61,886 bases of DNA from a virus (IMGVR_UViG_3300025879_000023:1-61886), one strand, 5' to 3'. Positions 41,515-51,041 are shown, counted from the stretch's first letter. Program-made: numbers and translations. The notes: generated by a model from the sequence alone, not told the origin.

Positions 41515-43935
41515 ATGGCTACAACTAAAGTATCTAAAGGACTTATAAAAGACGGTGCCGTAACTATAGAAAAGTTAAACAACGCACTAGTAGTTACAGA
41601 AGCCGAGGGTATAGTAAATAACGATAATGACATTACAGTGCCAACCTCTGCTGCTGTAAAGCAATATGTGGATGATAATGTTGTTGGCGGGCTTATTTAT
41701 CAAGGTGCTTATGATGCTTCTACAAATACCCCAGCACTTGATAGCAGAGGCACTCAAATAGCTGTTACTAAAGGCTGGACATATACAGTTACAGTAGACG
41801 GAACGTTTTATGGTGAAACCGTTAGAGTTGGTGATGTGCTTATTGCTGAAACAGATTTAGCTGCTGGGGCTGGAGCTTTAACTGATTGGACAACGGTGCA
41901 AAGTAATATTGATTTAGCTACAGCTGGAACATCAGCGACTGCTGTAAGAGGATTAGCTGGTTTTGACACAGACAACTTTACTGTTGTTGATGGATTCGTA
42001 AATTTAAAAGCAGGTGATATTATACCTTCTACCGTAGTAACAAGCATTACTGCTGGCACTGGACTTACTGGTGGGACAATAACTACAAGCGGAACAATAG
42101 CCTTAGCTGATACCGCTGTAACACCTGGAACTTATACTAATGCGAACGTAACAGTTGACCAGCAAGGTAGAATTACATTAGCATCAAATGGAGCAGCTGG
42201 CGGTGTAACTTCATTTACTGCCACTGACGGCACTTTTATAACGCTAACGCCTAATACATCACAAACTGGAGCCGCTACTCTTACGGCTAATCTATCTGCT
42301 GCTGGAACTCCTGATGCAACCACATTTTTACGTGGCGATAACCAATGGGTAACAGTTGCTGGTACAACATATGATTATTCAAGTGCTCAGTCAGGCGATA
42401 ATGTAAATTTAAATTTAATTCCTTCAACGGGAGATACAGACACGGTTACTCTTGTTGCTGGGTCAAATATTCAATTAATTAATTCTGGAAATAGCGTTAC
42501 AATAAATGCTACTTCAGAACCTATTCCAACGGTATTACCAAGTGATTTTGTTTTTATAAATGTTAAAAACGAAACTGGTAGTACAATACCATTAGGAACA
42601 GGACTTATGGCTGTAGGTACTGATGGTAATTCAGGTCATATATTAGTAGCTCCAATGGTTGCTGATGGTTCTGTTGAACCTAAATACTATATTGGGGTAT
42701 TAGAAGAAGAACTTTTAAATGGAGAATTAGGTAGAGCTGTTACTCAAGGAGAGGTTAATCAAATAAACACTAATGCTTTTCTTGATTCTGATATTTTATG
42801 GTGTGATCCAGCAAACCCTGGAGGTTTTACAGCAACTGAGCCTTCTGCACCTAATTTAAAAATTTCTACAGCAATTGTATTGAACGCTTCAACAAATGGT
42901 AAAATATTTGTAAGGGTTCAAGGCAATGAAGGATTACACGAATTGCACGATGTAGGTATATCATCTCAAACAGATAAACAAGTACTTGCTTGGAATAATA
43001 CTGCTGGTTACTGGCAAAATCAAGATAACTTATATTCTTTAACTGCTGGCACAGGATTAAATGGTGGTACTATAACTACAACTGGTACAATATCGCTAGC
43101 AGACACCACTGTAACACCGGGCGCTTATACAAATGCTAATATAACAGTTGACCAACAAGGTAGAATTACTTTAGCTTCAAGCGGTGAGTCATTTTCAAGT
43201 TCAATTGCTAAAGATGATTTTGTAGGTGATGGTACAATACAAGCATTTAATTTATCCGTAACGCCTTTTTCTACATTATTTACAAGCGTTTACATTGCTG
43301 GTGTTTACCAAGAAAAAGAAACATATTCAATAACGGATAGTACTCTTACTTTTACTACAGCTCCTCCAAACAATGCTTCTATTGAAGTTATGTCAGTTGT
43401 TGTTGCAGATATAACGCCTGGCGCTAATACAATTACAAGGAATGATTTTACTGGAACTGGTAGTCAAACTGATTATACGTTAACAGTTGCACCTTCTAGT
43501 ATTAACTTTGTGGATGTATATGTAAGTGGTACATACCAAAACAAAGATACATTTACAATTGTAGGTACAACTTTATCTTTTTCTGAAGCTCCGGCTAATA
43601 GTGATGAAATAGAGGTGATTATAATATCTAATGTGTCACTGGTTCAAAATGAACAAGTAAATTATGGCGTTAATACAATATCAACAAGTACTACAGCTGT
43701 TAAAAATAACTTGTATGTATTAACTGCTGATTTAACATTAACACTACCGGCTTCACCTGCAAACGGTGATTCAATTAAAATAAGTAACTTATCAGGAGTT
43801 GCTACTTGTATACTAGGTAGAAATGGTAGTTTAATAATGGGTGTAGCATCTGATTTAACTTTAGATACGCCTTCAGCATCATTTGAGTTAATATATTCTG
43901 GAGCAACAAAAGGTTGGGTAATAGTAGGATTATAA
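41515..43935 (+). CDS. Long tail fibre with internal duplication
   Basis: 806 residues. N-terminus MATTKVSKGLIKDGAVTIEK is a module shared with the genes at 44861 and 47077. The segment near residues 177-226 (AGTGLTGGTITTSGTIALAD) is repeated near 508-557 (AGTGLNGGTITTTGTISLAD), each ending VDQQGRITLAS. Two further copies of the module seen in the 637-residue fibre (IAKDDFVGDGTIQAFNLSV; ITRNDFTGTGSQTDYTLTV) follow. A fibre assembled by module exchange and duplication. Confidence 0.75.
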   Translation: MATTKVSKGLIKDGAVTIEKLNNALVVTEAEGIVNNDNDITVPTSAAVKQYVDDNVVGGLIYQGAYDASTNTPALDSRGTQIAVTKGWTYTVTVDGTFYGETVRVGDVLIAETDLAAGAGALTDWTTVQSNIDLATAGTSATAVRGLAGFDTDNFTVVDGFVNLKAGDIIPSTVVTSITAGTGLTGGTITTSGTIALADTAVTPGTYTNANVTVDQQGRITLASNGAAGGVTSFTATDGTFITLTPNTSQTGAATLTANLSAAGTPDATTFLRGDNQWVTVAGTTYDYSSAQSGDNVNLNLIPSTGDTDTVTLVAGSNIQLINSGNSVTINATSEPIPTVLPSDFVFINVKNETGSTIPLGTGLMAVGTDGNSGHILVAPMVADGSVEPKYYIGVLEEELLNGELGRAVTQGEVNQINTNAFLDSDILWCDPANPGGFTATEPSAPNLKISTAIVLNASTNGKIFVRVQGNEGLHELHDVGISSQTDKQVLAWNNTAGYWQNQDNLYSLTAGTGLNGGTITTTGTISLADTTVTPGAYTNANITVDQQGRITLASSGESFSSSIAKDDFVGDGTIQAFNLSVTPFSTLFTSVYIAGVYQEKETYSITDSTLTFTTAPPNNASIEVMSVVVADITPGANTITRNDFTGTGSQTDYTLTVAPSSINFVDVYVSGTYQNKDTFTIVGTTLSFSEAPANSDEIEVIIISNVSLVQNEQVNYGVNTISTSTTAVKNNLYVLTADLTLTLPASPANGDSIKISNLSGVATCILGRNGSLIMGVASDLTLDTPSASFELIYSGATKGWVIVGL

Positions 43936-43949
43936 AATAATAAAAAGAT

Positions 43950-44507
43950 ATGAGTAATTTAACAGATTTTTTTCCATCAGGAGGCGGTGGAGGTTTAACC
44001 CCTAAGTTTGAAGAGTTTAATTCCTCAGGAACATTCACTCCATCTCAAGAGCTAATAGATGCAGGAGGATATATAGAGGTGTTTTTAGTAGGTGCAGGAT
44101 CATCCTCAAACAATGCAGGAAAAGGAGGAGGAGGAGGAGAGGTGATTATTAAAAAAATGTATTTAACATCTACAAATAATTGCACTGTAACAATAGGAGC
44201 CGCAGGAGCTGTGGGAACAAGTAACTATGGGGGAAATAGTATTTTTGATGGAACCCCTGCAGGAGGAGTAAGTGTTACATCAACAGGAGGTAATCAAAAT
44301 GGACAAGTACAAATGTTAGGTGCAGGTTTTGGAGCTTTGTCATCTACTGATCACGTTGGTGGTGGTAGCGGTGTGATGGGATATGGTGCTGGTGGCGCTC
44401 ACTATTCAGCAGGAGGAGTTTTATGGGGTAAAGCAAATTCAGGTCAAGGATCTAATACTTATAATTTTGCAGGATCTGGATATTGTTTAATTAAATGGTA
44501 CGAATAA
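43950..44507 (+). CDS. Glycine-rich receptor-binding/adhesin protein
   Basis: 185 residues. Starts with FNSSGTFTPSQELIDAGGYI and a poly-Gly stretch, then GAAGAVGTSNYGGNSIFDG and more Gly-rich loops. This is the glycine-rich adhesin fold used at fibre tips, reminiscent of T-even gp38. Codon use is strongly GGA and GGAGGA, unlike the GGT-rich genes next to it, a sign of separate origin. It likely contacts the receptor. Confidence 0.65.
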   Translation: MSNLTDFFPSGGGGGLTPKFEEFNSSGTFTPSQELIDAGGYIEVFLVGAGSSSNNAGKGGGGGEVIIKKMYLTSTNNCTVTIGAAGAVGTSNYGGNSIFDGTPAGGVSVTSTGGNQNGQVQMLGAGFGALSSTDHVGGGSGVMGYGAGGAHYSAGGVLWGKANSGQGSNTYNFAGSGYCLIKWYE

Positions 44508-44509
44508 AA

Positions 44510-44857
44510 ATGGAAAACTTAATAGCTATAATAAGACAAGGTAAAGTAGAAAATATAATAGTAGCATCTGATGATTATGCTGCAACTTTACAAGATGAAA
44601 CTGTAAACGTAACAGGTAAAGGTGTTGGGATTGGTCACACATATAAAAATGGTGTGTTTACTGCTCCTGTAAAAACTTTAGAGGAAAAAACTGCTGAAGA
44701 AAAAGGGTGGAGAGATATGGAGCTTCAAGCAAGTGATTTTATCGTGCCATTAACTGATCATCCGCAGCACGCTGCTTATATGACATACAGGCAAGAGCTA
44801 AGGGATTATCCAGCTCAAGAAGATTTTCCAAACGGTACTAGACCAGTAAAACCTTAA
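44510..44857 (+). CDS. Fibre assembly chaperone-like protein
   Basis: 115 residues from the ATG at 44510 (an in-frame ATG at 44495 overlaps the previous gene). Ends with EKGWRDMELQASDFIVPLTDHPQH, then AYMTYRQELRDYPAQEDFPN, a pattern of small tail fibre assembly or tail chaperone proteins with W-R-D-x-E-L-x-x-x-D. Directly after a receptor-binding gene, as expected for a helper. Confidence 0.65.
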   Translation: MENLIAIIRQGKVENIIVASDDYAATLQDETVNVTGKGVGIGHTYKNGVFTAPVKTLEEKTAEEKGWRDMELQASDFIVPLTDHPQHAAYMTYRQELRDYPAQEDFPNGTRPVKP

Positions 44858-44860
44858 TAT

Positions 44861-45565
44861 ATGGCACTAACAAGAATATCAAACGATACTTTACAAGACG
44901 CTACTATAACGCAGCCAAAGCTTGGAGCGGAATTTACAACAAGCATTGTAATGCCTACAGTTACGGGTCCTTTAGTAGATTTATATCCTGGGCAAACTAT
45001 ATTTGTAGATTTTTATTACGGAACAGGGAGCGGTTCAGGAATCGATATAAGGTTTCCTAATTATACTGACCCTAATATAATCGTAAATCAATTAGTCGGT
45101 GCGACAGTTACATTTGATGGGCCACCAGGTTCAACTATAGGTTCAATTCCTTTGGGTAGTTACATAGTTGGCTCTAATGGGGCGTCTTTTATGGGTCCTA
45201 TGGGAGATTTTCTTGTAACCATTGTATTAAACCCAACAGAGCAAACAAACACTGATAATGGACCGGTTTATGGCCCAACTGCAACTTTACTACAAGCGGC
45301 TTCTTCTCCAACCGTAGATTTTAGTTCAGCTCAGGTGTTTACAAAAACACTCACCGCAAATGAAAATATAGTTTTTACAAATTACACCACAGGTGCTGTT
45401 AAAGATTTAGTAATAACGGGTGATTTTACACTAGGATTTACTACAGGAACTGTAAATATAGCTGCTGGTGAATATGATGGCACAGTGTCTAACTTAATAC
45501 AAGTAATCTGCGTAGATGATGTTACACCGACATTTTGGGTAACAATTTCACAACCTCAAATATAA
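44861..45565 (+). CDS. Tail fibre / tip protein
   Basis: 234 residues. N-terminus MALTRISNDTLQDATITQPK belongs to the shared attachment module. The rest is beta-rich with repeated Gly/Asn/Thr turns (VGATVTFDGPPGSTIGSIPL). No catalytic motif. Three bases after the chaperone-like gene. Confidence 0.6.
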   Translation: MALTRISNDTLQDATITQPKLGAEFTTSIVMPTVTGPLVDLYPGQTIFVDFYYGTGSGSGIDIRFPNYTDPNIIVNQLVGATVTFDGPPGSTIGSIPLGSYIVGSNGASFMGPMGDFLVTIVLNPTEQTNTDNGPVYGPTATLLQAASSPTVDFSSAQVFTKTLTANENIVFTNYTTGAVKDLVITGDFTLGFTTGTVNIAAGEYDGTVSNLIQVICVDDVTPTFWVTISQPQI

Positions 45566-45568
45566 AAT

Positions 45569-46021
45569 ATGAAAGCAATAAAAATAAACGGCGAAATAAA
45601 AACATTTGGTTCAGTTCCTAAAAACTGGACAGACAGCAATGGCACGTATTTTAATATTGGCGATGGCTACGCTATTGGTTTTAAAAATGTTATTACTCCT
45701 GAATATAATCATTTAACTGAAGAGCTTTCTGAAATTAAACTTATTGACCGCGTATATACGTACGATGTAATTGAAAAGCCGATTAAGGGAACGCTATCTG
45801 AATTAAAAGAGCAAAAAGTATCTGAATTAAAATCTATTATAGGGGGCAGACTATCACAAACAGATTGGTACGTTATAAGACAAGCAGACGCAGGAACAGA
45901 TATTCCACAAGATATTAAAGATGATAGGGCAGCGTTAAGAACCGCAAGCGATTTAATTGAAGCAGAAATAAATGCTTTAACAACTAAAAAAGCAGTTGTA
46001 TTGTTTGACATTAACCTTTAA
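45569..46021 (+). CDS. Second fibre assembly chaperone-like protein
   Basis: 150 residues. C-terminal part LSQTDWYVIRQADAGTDIP, then DDRAALRTASDLIEAEINAL is the classic tail fibre assembly/DUF4376-type pattern (L-x-x-TDWYV-R-x-D-x-G-x-x-IP). N-terminal beta part unknown. Follows a fibre-tip gene by 3 bases, so each tip may travel with its own helper. Confidence 0.75.
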   Translation: MKAIKINGEIKTFGSVPKNWTDSNGTYFNIGDGYAIGFKNVITPEYNHLTEELSEIKLIDRVYTYDVIEKPIKGTLSELKEQKVSELKSIIGGRLSQTDWYVIRQADAGTDIPQDIKDDRAALRTASDLIEAEINALTTKKAVVLFDINL

Positions 46022-46031
46022 AATTTAAGTT

Positions 46032-46907
46032 ATGTCTTTAAATAAAAGATTAATAAATACAGGAGGCGGAGGCGGCGGTGCTTTTGATGTAGCTAATTTT
46101 ACACCAATTAATTATTATAGTTTTTCCGCTGCAATAGGAGGAGATAATTATGGTGGTATTTGGTCTACAAATGGTTTGCATTATTACGTTTCAAAGTCTA
46201 CAACGACAAAAGGAGTTTATCAATTTGATGCTTCTACTGCTTGGGATGTGACATCTTTATCTTATTCAGGAAATTATAGTGCATTAACAGGTACTGAATT
46301 TGCAGCAAATTATCAACCCTTAGAAATAAGTAGCGATGGAGTTTATTTTTGGAGTGATAGAAGGGAATGGAACGGAAGTAGTTTTACTTGTGGAACTTTT
46401 AGATGGACATTAAGTACTCCTTATGATATTTCTACCGCAGGAAGCAGGATTAATTTCTACACATCAGGAAATAACAATGTTATATATTCTCAAAAATGGT
46501 ATAATGACGGAAGTTATTACCACGTTCAATATGGTACTACACATAGAGTGTTTAGTTGCCCAACTCCATATTCTCTAACAGGTGCTACTACTTTAAGTAA
46601 TGGGACAATAACTCAATCTGCCTCAGATGTATCAATGACACCTGATGGTTTGTTTTATTGTTGGGTATATTCAACAAGTAATAATGATAATATGACTTTT
46701 TATCAATTTCCATTAACAACACCTTTTGATTTAGACACAAGAACAACTACTACAAATTTTACTTATTCAAGATTAGATTTACCATCACCCCCATCAACTG
46801 TAAGACTTGCACACGGAATACAAATAAGTCCTGATGGAACAAAAGCGTATTATTTATCTTCTCAAGGTAGAGTTTTAGTTGAGTTTGATACTAATGCGGT
46901 TTTTTAA
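46032..46907 (+). CDS. Beta-propeller-like receptor-binding protein
   Basis: 291 residues. Short poly-Gly N-terminus (GGGGGG), then blades with repeated patterns (WSTNGLHYYVSKSTTTKGVY; VSMTPDGLFYCWVYSTSNND; QISPDGTKAYYLSSQGRV). Resembles a beta-propeller with S-x-DG-x-x-x-Y. Codon use (GGA, ACA) differs from the older fibre genes, suggesting recent exchange. Probable host-range determinant. Confidence 0.6.
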   Translation: MSLNKRLINTGGGGGGAFDVANFTPINYYSFSAAIGGDNYGGIWSTNGLHYYVSKSTTTKGVYQFDASTAWDVTSLSYSGNYSALTGTEFAANYQPLEISSDGVYFWSDRREWNGSSFTCGTFRWTLSTPYDISTAGSRINFYTSGNNNVIYSQKWYNDGSYYHVQYGTTHRVFSCPTPYSLTGATTLSNGTITQSASDVSMTPDGLFYCWVYSTSNNDNMTFYQFPLTTPFDLDTRTTTTNFTYSRLDLPSPPSTVRLAHGIQISPDGTKAYYLSSQGRVLVEFDTNAVF

Positions 46908-47001
46908 ATTATTAAAATAAAACGGAATATAAAAACCTTCAATTAAACTATGTGCGATAAAATATCATTCATTAGTAGGTTAAGCTAATTAAAAATTAAA
47001 T

Positions 47002-47073
47002 ATGTTAACAAAAGTAACAAACGATTTATTAGCGCTTGGTGAAAGCACAAGCGGTTTAAACAATAAAAAATAA
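47002..47073 (+). pseudogene. Remnant of a fibre-type N-terminus
   Basis: 23 codons, MLTKVTNDLLALGESTSGLN... then stop. It matches the start of the MAxTKV modules of neighbouring fibre genes but nothing else follows, so it looks like debris of a replaced fibre gene. A functional mini-peptide cannot be ruled out. The 94 bases before it (46908-47001) hold nothing I can support. Confidence 0.4.
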
Positions 47074-47076
47074 AAA

Positions 47077-47667
47077 ATGGCAATAACAAAAGTAGTAGGT
47101 GAATTAATAGCTGACAATGCAATAGGCGCTATAAACTTAAATGTTTCTGGAAATGGAACAGCCGGCCAAGCATTACTATCAGATGGCGACGGCACATTTA
47201 GCTGGGGAGCCGCTGGTGAATCTTACACGGCAGGAACTGGAATAACCTTAACTGGAACAGAGTTTTCTATAGGGCAATCTGTTAATACTGCTTCAGATGT
47301 TCAATTTAATAGTCTTGGGGTTGGAACCGCTGCTCCAACAACCGCTGGATTAATTAGAGCAACCAATGACGTTGTAGCTTTTTACTCCTCTGACAAAAGA
47401 TTAAAAGATAATATTACAACTATACCAAATGCTTTGGATAAAGTATGTAAATTAGGTGGATATGAATTTGACTGGAACGCTAAGCAAGACGTTTACGAGG
47501 GTCATGACATTGGGGTTATTGCTCAAGAAGTTGAAGCAGCATTTCCAGAGTTGGTTGCCACAAGAGACAGTGGGTATAAGGCTGTTAAATACGAAAAGCT
47601 AGTAGCAGTACTTATTGAAGCTATCAAAGAATTAAAAGCGGAAGTTGAATCTTTAAAAAACAAATAA
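47077..47667 (+). CDS. Short fibre protein with S74 intramolecular chaperone
   Basis: 196 residues. N-terminal module MAITKVVGELIADNAIGAIN, then a short beta shaft, then a Peptidase_S74 domain: SSDKRLKDNI (S105 and K110 as the Ser-Lys pair), GGYEFDWNAKQ, GHDIGVIAQEVEAAFPELV and a coiled-coil tail. Such domains trimerise fibres and cleave themselves off. Unusually short shaft; it may be the remainder of a longer fibre. Confidence 0.85.
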   Translation: MAITKVVGELIADNAIGAINLNVSGNGTAGQALLSDGDGTFSWGAAGESYTAGTGITLTGTEFSIGQSVNTASDVQFNSLGVGTAAPTTAGLIRATNDVVAFYSSDKRLKDNITTIPNALDKVCKLGGYEFDWNAKQDVYEGHDIGVIAQEVEAAFPELVATRDSGYKAVKYEKLVAVLIEAIKELKAEVESLKNK

Positions 47668-47668
47668 A

Positions 47669-48097
47669 ATGGCGTTAGTAGGAGATTTGATTCAAACGGA
47701 ATATATAGAGTCTGCAACAGAGAAAAAAACAGTAGAGATTTTTTACCCTGAAAATTTAACTGAATTAGATAATAATTATGAAAAAAGAGGAACAAGCGAA
47801 CAAATAGAGGTTCCGTTAACAAAAATAAAAGAAAATATTATAGAAAATGTTTATGTAACGGTTCACTCTATGCACAGCTTTAAATTTGTTGCAGATGGCG
47901 AACACAAAACACTTTATAACATAACTTATAGAGTATACAAAAGTAAACAAGACAGGCTAAAGGATATAAATTCTTTTGTTTATCAAAACGTAGTAGACTC
48001 ACAAGAGATAAACTACAATTTAGATAAGAAAGAAATTCAACAAGCTTATGAAATCGTGAAAACAGTACAAGGGTTTGAAAATTTAATAAACGATTAA
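47669..48097 (+). CDS. Hypothetical tail-module protein
   Basis: 142 residues, one base after the S74 gene. Beta-rich centre (IENVYVTVHSMHSFKF; GEHKTLYNITYRVYKSKQD) with an acidic start. Layout fits small fibre-connector or chaperone proteins but no family is recognised. Contact with the fibre array is inferred from position. Confidence 0.55.
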   Translation: MALVGDLIQTEYIESATEKKTVEIFYPENLTELDNNYEKRGTSEQIEVPLTKIKENIIENVYVTVHSMHSFKFVADGEHKTLYNITYRVYKSKQDRLKDINSFVYQNVVDSQEINYNLDKKEIQQAYEIVKTVQGFENLIND

Positions 48098-48100
48098 GAT

Positions 48101-49048
48101 ATGGCGGTACCTAGTAGCGGAGCTTTAGGATTATATTCAGATATAGGAGTAGAATTAGGTGTGCCTCAGAGCAATGTATCTCTAGGGTCAATGTCTGACT
48201 CAGCGGGATTTGCCGCTCCTGATGCTATGTCTGATTTTTATGGTTATGTGGATGCTATAGCTCCAAGTGTTACAACAAGCGCAATTAGTAATGTAGGCAC
48301 TACAACTTTAAGAGCTAATGGCAATGTCTCATCAGATGGTGGAGCAACTATAAGTCAAAGAGGGTTTTACATTGGAACAAATAGCTCATCTCCAACAAAT
48401 AATACTAAATACACTGTAGGAGGTACTACAGGCAGTTATTTATACAATGCTTCTGGTTTAAGTGATAATACAACTTATTACTGTTGGGCTTTTGCCACTA
48501 ATTCAGTAGGAACTACATATGGGGCAAGGGTTCAGTCAACAACTGTACAAGCATTTACACCAACATACGCACTTGCTAATTTAACAAGGACTCAAGTGTT
48601 AATAGGTAATATAAATTCTGCTATACCGCGTGCGGGTACTTTTACTATGTATGGATTGACATATTATATTAACCCTATAACAGGAGGATATGTAGGTACA
48701 TATAATGACAATGATAGCGCTTATTTAAATGTTGGGGATTGGTTTCCTGCAAATCAAAACTTTAGAACATTTGAAAGAAATCCAGCGAGTTATAATTGGG
48801 TAACAAACGCACAAAATGAGCATAGGGCTCAAATGAACACAACTATTGGCGAATGGAATAATTATTATTCAACTCACAATTTTGAATTAACTGCATATCC
48901 TGGCAAATCTTTTACTAACTACTCTTTTGGTAATGTTAAAACTATAAACCTTGGCACAAATCAATCTAGCTCAAGGTTATACGCATCAGGAAACGGCGAT
49001 ACTTATGGGGCTACCGCATACATTTGGGCAAGATTTAATTACTCATAA
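48101..49048 (+). CDS. Fibronectin-like tail/adhesion protein
   Basis: 315 residues. N-terminal 50 residues, then a fibronectin type III-like sandwich (PSVTTSAISNVGTTTLRANG ... LSDNTTYYCWAFATNSVGT), then a C-terminal domain with aromatic and polar loops. The TTYYxWAFATNSxGT stretch is typical of FN3-like repeats of secreted and viral adhesins. Last gene of the array. Confidence 0.65.
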   Translation: MAVPSSGALGLYSDIGVELGVPQSNVSLGSMSDSAGFAAPDAMSDFYGYVDAIAPSVTTSAISNVGTTTLRANGNVSSDGGATISQRGFYIGTNSSSPTNNTKYTVGGTTGSYLYNASGLSDNTTYYCWAFATNSVGTTYGARVQSTTVQAFTPTYALANLTRTQVLIGNINSAIPRAGTFTMYGLTYYINPITGGYVGTYNDNDSAYLNVGDWFPANQNFRTFERNPASYNWVTNAQNEHRAQMNTTIGEWNNYYSTHNFELTAYPGKSFTNYSFGNVKTINLGTNQSSSRLYASGNGDTYGATAYIWARFNYS

Positions 49049-49058
49049 TTAAAACAAA

Positions 49059-49112
49059 ATGATTACAGCCTTGAAAATATACCTATTGAACGCAGTAGCG
49101 CTTGCTGCTTAA
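49059..49112 (+). CDS. 17-residue hydrophobic mini-ORF, possible holin fragment
   Basis: MITALKIYLLNAVALAA, then TAA. It aligns loosely with the first membrane helix of the holin-like gene at 52234 (IKLYIINAISLL). May be a leader peptide or a relic. Function not supported beyond this. Confidence 0.3.
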   Translation: MITALKIYLLNAVALAA

Positions 49113-49163
49113 AAAAACCAAAAAACACGTAATCTTATAACTATTAACTATAAACCAAAACCA

Positions 49164-49454
49164 ATGACACTTTTTTACCGCACTCATTCGTGGAGTAGTG
49201 AACCACAAATTACCGATGAAACCAAAAAGCTATGGAAGCATATTGCTACTAAAGCTAATTGGAGAATCACCCAATTACCAAACGGTTTTTTTCAAACCGA
49301 ATACCAAGATCTAGAAGATAAAGATACTTGGAACGACGTAACCAGAAGAGAAACAGTTAAAGGTGCAGAAGCTGCTATTGATTCAACAATAGAGCACTAT
49401 GCTAAAAAACTAGAATTCTTAGACGGACCTAAAGTCGTTAAAACCTTTAAATAA
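49164..49454 (+). CDS. Hypothetical protein upstream of groEL
   Basis: 96 residues, begins MTLFYRTHSWSSEPQITDET. Then KLWKHIATKANWRITQLPNG and a helical end. Trp-rich. Not recognised; it lies between the fibre array and the chaperonin pair and may be co-transcribed with it. Confidence 0.55.
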   Translation: MTLFYRTHSWSSEPQITDETKKLWKHIATKANWRITQLPNGFFQTEYQDLEDKDTWNDVTRRETVKGAEAAIDSTIEHYAKKLEFLDGPKVVKTFK

Positions 49455-49469
49455 AATACTACTTCAATC

Positions 49470-49484
49470 AAATTAAATTAAATT
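49470..49484 (+). promoter_or_regulatory. AATTAAATTAAATT translation leader of groEL
   Basis: A/T repeat directly before the groEL ATG. The same leader type precedes genes at 54596 (plus) and 26559 and 19144 (minus). It replaces a Shine-Dalgarno sequence, which is absent, as common in Bacteroidota. Confidence 0.5.
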
Positions 49485-51041
49485 ATGTCAGACGCAATTG
49501 TCAAGAACCTAAGTTTCGGTAACGAAGCTAAGGACAAAGTATTTGAAGGTATCACAAAACTCACAAAAGCCGTTAGCTCCACGCTCGGGGCTAGCGGTAA
49601 ATGTGTGATGCTTGAAGATGGAAATGGAAGACCAATAATAACAAAAGACGGTGTAACAGTAGCAGATAGTATTATACTATTAGATCCTGTTGAAAATATG
49701 GGGGCAACGCTTTTAAAAGAAGCTGCTAGAAAAACCGTAAGCGAAGCAGGTGACGGCACAACAACCGCAACTGTATTAGCGCACTCTATACTAACTGAAG
49801 CTTACAATGTAGCCGATAAAATTAGTTCAAGAGATTTAAAAATAGGTATAGACAACGCTGTTGAAAAAGTAGTTAAATACTTAGAGTCAATTTCAGTTGG
49901 TGTACAAGGAGATATGATAGATCAAATAGCTACTATCTCTACAAACAATGATTCTGAATTAGGTAAAATTATAGGTGATGCCTTTAGATCTGTTGATGAA
50001 ACAGGTGTAGTTATGATGGAAACATCGTCGAATGGTTCTACAGAAGTAGAAATAGTAGATGGAGTACAATATAACAAAGGATTAACGAACTCTCATTTTG
50101 TAACAAGCAAAAGTCAAAGAGTTGCTGAATTAGAAAACCCTTACGTGTTATTAGTTGAATCGCCAATAGATAACATAAGACAAATTCAAAGCGTGCTAGA
50201 GTTTGTTATAAAGGGTAATAAGTCTTTACTTGTAATAGCCGATGTAGACCAGCCAGTACTTGCAACTTTAGCAATGAATAAAGTTAAAGGTAATTTAAAG
50301 ATCAATGTTATTAATGCACCCACGTATGGTGTTGCTAAAAAAGAAACATTAGATGATCTTGCAATGCTAACAGGCGCCACTATTATAAATGAAGACTTAG
50401 GAGATGATTTAGATTTAATTAATCCTCAATACCTAGGCTCTTGCATAAAAAGTGTAACTACAGACGAAGAAACAATATTACAAGTTGGAGAAGTTTCAGA
50501 AGAGGTTCAAAATACTATAAAAGGTATTAAAGAAAAACTACTGACAACTACTGAACCACATGAAGTGGTAAAACTTGAAAGACGATTAGCAAGACTTGCA
50601 GCTAAAATAGCTATAGTAAAAGTTGGTGCTAATTCTGAAATAGAATTAAAAGAAAAGAAAGATAGAGTAGAAGATGCTATATGCGCAACTAAAGCCGCAA
50701 TTAAAGAAGGTATTGTACCTGGTGGTGGAATTGCACTGTTAAACGCATCGGAAACAGTTAAAGCTAAATCAATAGGTGAAGAAGCTTTGTTAGAGGCTAT
50801 TAAGGCGCCGTTTAAGACCATTTTAGAAAACGCAGGTATAGAGTATCAAGAATCTCTTAGAGGCAAAGGAATGGGTCTAAATGTGATAACTGGTAAAAAG
50901 GTTAATATGATCAAACAAGGTATTATTGATCCATTATTGGTTACTAAAAGTGCATTAAGAAATGCTGCCTCGGTTGCTACAACTATTTTATCTACTGATT
51001 GTGTAATTAATAACTTAAGGATTAATGAAGGCAATAGGTAG
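49485..51041 (+). CDS. groEL: Phage-encoded GroEL chaperonin
   Basis: 518 residues. Folds capsid or other virion proteins in an ATP-driven ring. ATP-site residues kept: ITKDGVTVA (D55), GDGTTTATVLA (89-99), RVEDAICATKAA with its Asp, GGGIALL, and IIDPLLVTKSAL near the C-terminus. Shorter than E. coli GroEL (548) and lacking the GGM tail; it ends NNLRINEGNR. The order groEL-groES is reversed relative to the usual groES-groEL, and they overlap by 17 bases. An apical domain differing from host GroEL is expected to choose phage substrates. Confidence 0.95.
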   Translation: MSDAIVKNLSFGNEAKDKVFEGITKLTKAVSSTLGASGKCVMLEDGNGRPIITKDGVTVADSIILLDPVENMGATLLKEAARKTVSEAGDGTTTATVLAHSILTEAYNVADKISSRDLKIGIDNAVEKVVKYLESISVGVQGDMIDQIATISTNNDSELGKIIGDAFRSVDETGVVMMETSSNGSTEVEIVDGVQYNKGLTNSHFVTSKSQRVAELENPYVLLVESPIDNIRQIQSVLEFVIKGNKSLLVIADVDQPVLATLAMNKVKGNLKINVINAPTYGVAKKETLDDLAMLTGATIINEDLGDDLDLINPQYLGSCIKSVTTDEETILQVGEVSEEVQNTIKGIKEKLLTTTEPHEVVKLERRLARLAAKIAIVKVGANSEIELKEKKDRVEDAICATKAAIKEGIVPGGGIALLNASETVKAKSIGEEALLEAIKAPFKTILENAGIEYQESLRGKGMGLNVITGKKVNMIKQGIIDPLLVTKSALRNAASVATTILSTDCVINNLRINEGNR

